Source: Micromonospora yangpuensis (GTDB lineage Bacteria > Actinomycetota > Actinomycetes > Mycobacteriales > Micromonosporaceae). From it: a stretch of DNA of 64,000 nucleotides. The notes beneath the pieces are model-generated. The model was not told where the DNA came from. It worked only from the letters and a program-made list of their open reading frames with translations, and searched no databases. The stretch lies in the NCBI RefSeq assembly GCF_900091615.1, contig NZ_FMIA01000002.1:1798001-1862000 (forward strand), read 5' to 3'. Every line of letters starts with the position of its first letter. Positions within the stretch are counted from its first letter, which is position 1. A program made the position numbers and the translations under genes. Of this stretch, positions 63,947-64,000 are shown in pieces.

Positions 63947-64000
63947 ATGGCGAAGGCCCTCTACGGCCACGTAGGTGCAGCGCCCGACCGGCGTCTGCTC
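63947..64000 (+). CDS. 5' end of a hypothetical protein, cut by window edge
   Basis: ATG with AAGGAG five bases before. Only 18 residues are visible (MAKALYGHVGAAPDRRLL). The start is well supported by the binding site and the promoter region upstream, but too little is present to assign a family. Confidence 0.7.
   Translation, partial: MAKALYGHVGAAPDRRLL

Noticed and set aside
63659..63970. 103-codon minus-strand frame in the right-edge gap
   Set aside because: No binding site; it covers the promoter and inverted repeat and overlaps the well-supported start at 63947.

Overview
The window is very GC-rich and carries the conserved actinobacterial block that in mycobacteria runs from ilvB through leuCD, hupB, ppk1, ddl, thiL and recG to rnc and mutM. 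Gene content, GTG/TTG starts, short start/stop overlaps, family-typical proteins (NdgR-like IclR, XRE/DUF397 pair, HU with a Lys/Ala tail) and abundant short interspersed repeats point to a filamentous actinomycete, most likely Micromonospora or a close relative. The genus is inferred, not proven.

Layout. 1-1300: left-edge ATPase fragment and a repeat-rich gap. 1.3-19 kb: branched-chain amino acid and serine synthesis (ilvD, ilvB-ilvN-ilvC, serA, leuB, ilvE, cimA) with a GGDEF-EAL protein and several single genes between. Both ilvB and cimA are preceded by a tiny leader ORF and an intrinsic terminator, which looks like ribosome-mediated attenuation. 19-29 kb: a membrane EEP hydrolase, a secreted protein, a MoxR-DUF58-VWA-S1C protease group, a ribosome rescue hydrolase, and a FAH-family hydrolase. 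29.3-33.5 kb: tRNA-Gln, tRNA-Glu, a divergent ndgR/leuCD pair with a palindromic operator candidate, and HU. 33.5-38.6 kb, minus strand: polyphosphate group ppk1, CYTH-CHAD, MutT1. 38.6-48.9 kb: cofC (with a cold-shock-like tail), plsC, gpsA, a Cys/Met PLP enzyme, a HemK-like methyltransferase, an XRE/DUF397 module, ddl, DUF3515, a stand-alone Lrp ligand domain, thiL and a GNAT. 49-64 kb: rpmB, a DAK2/FakA-like kinase, recG, two paralogous LPXTG surface proteins, rsmD-coaD, a coiled-coil protein, DUF177-rpmF-plsX-rnc-mutM, a CAP-domain membrane protein, and the start of one more gene.

The most unusual content is not a single gene but two short repeat families. A 57-bp imperfect inverted repeat occurs six times: five copies lie at or within a few bases of stop codons (one supplies the cimA stop), and one is inserted in frame inside the DUF58 gene, adding 19 residues. 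A second element reads as a (N/S)ERTERSEGREG peptide and sits exactly at start codons, where it makes chains of ATGA/GTGA-coupled mini-ORFs before ilvN, DUF58 and (degenerate) thiL. Together they suggest elements that mark or re-engineer gene ends and gene starts.
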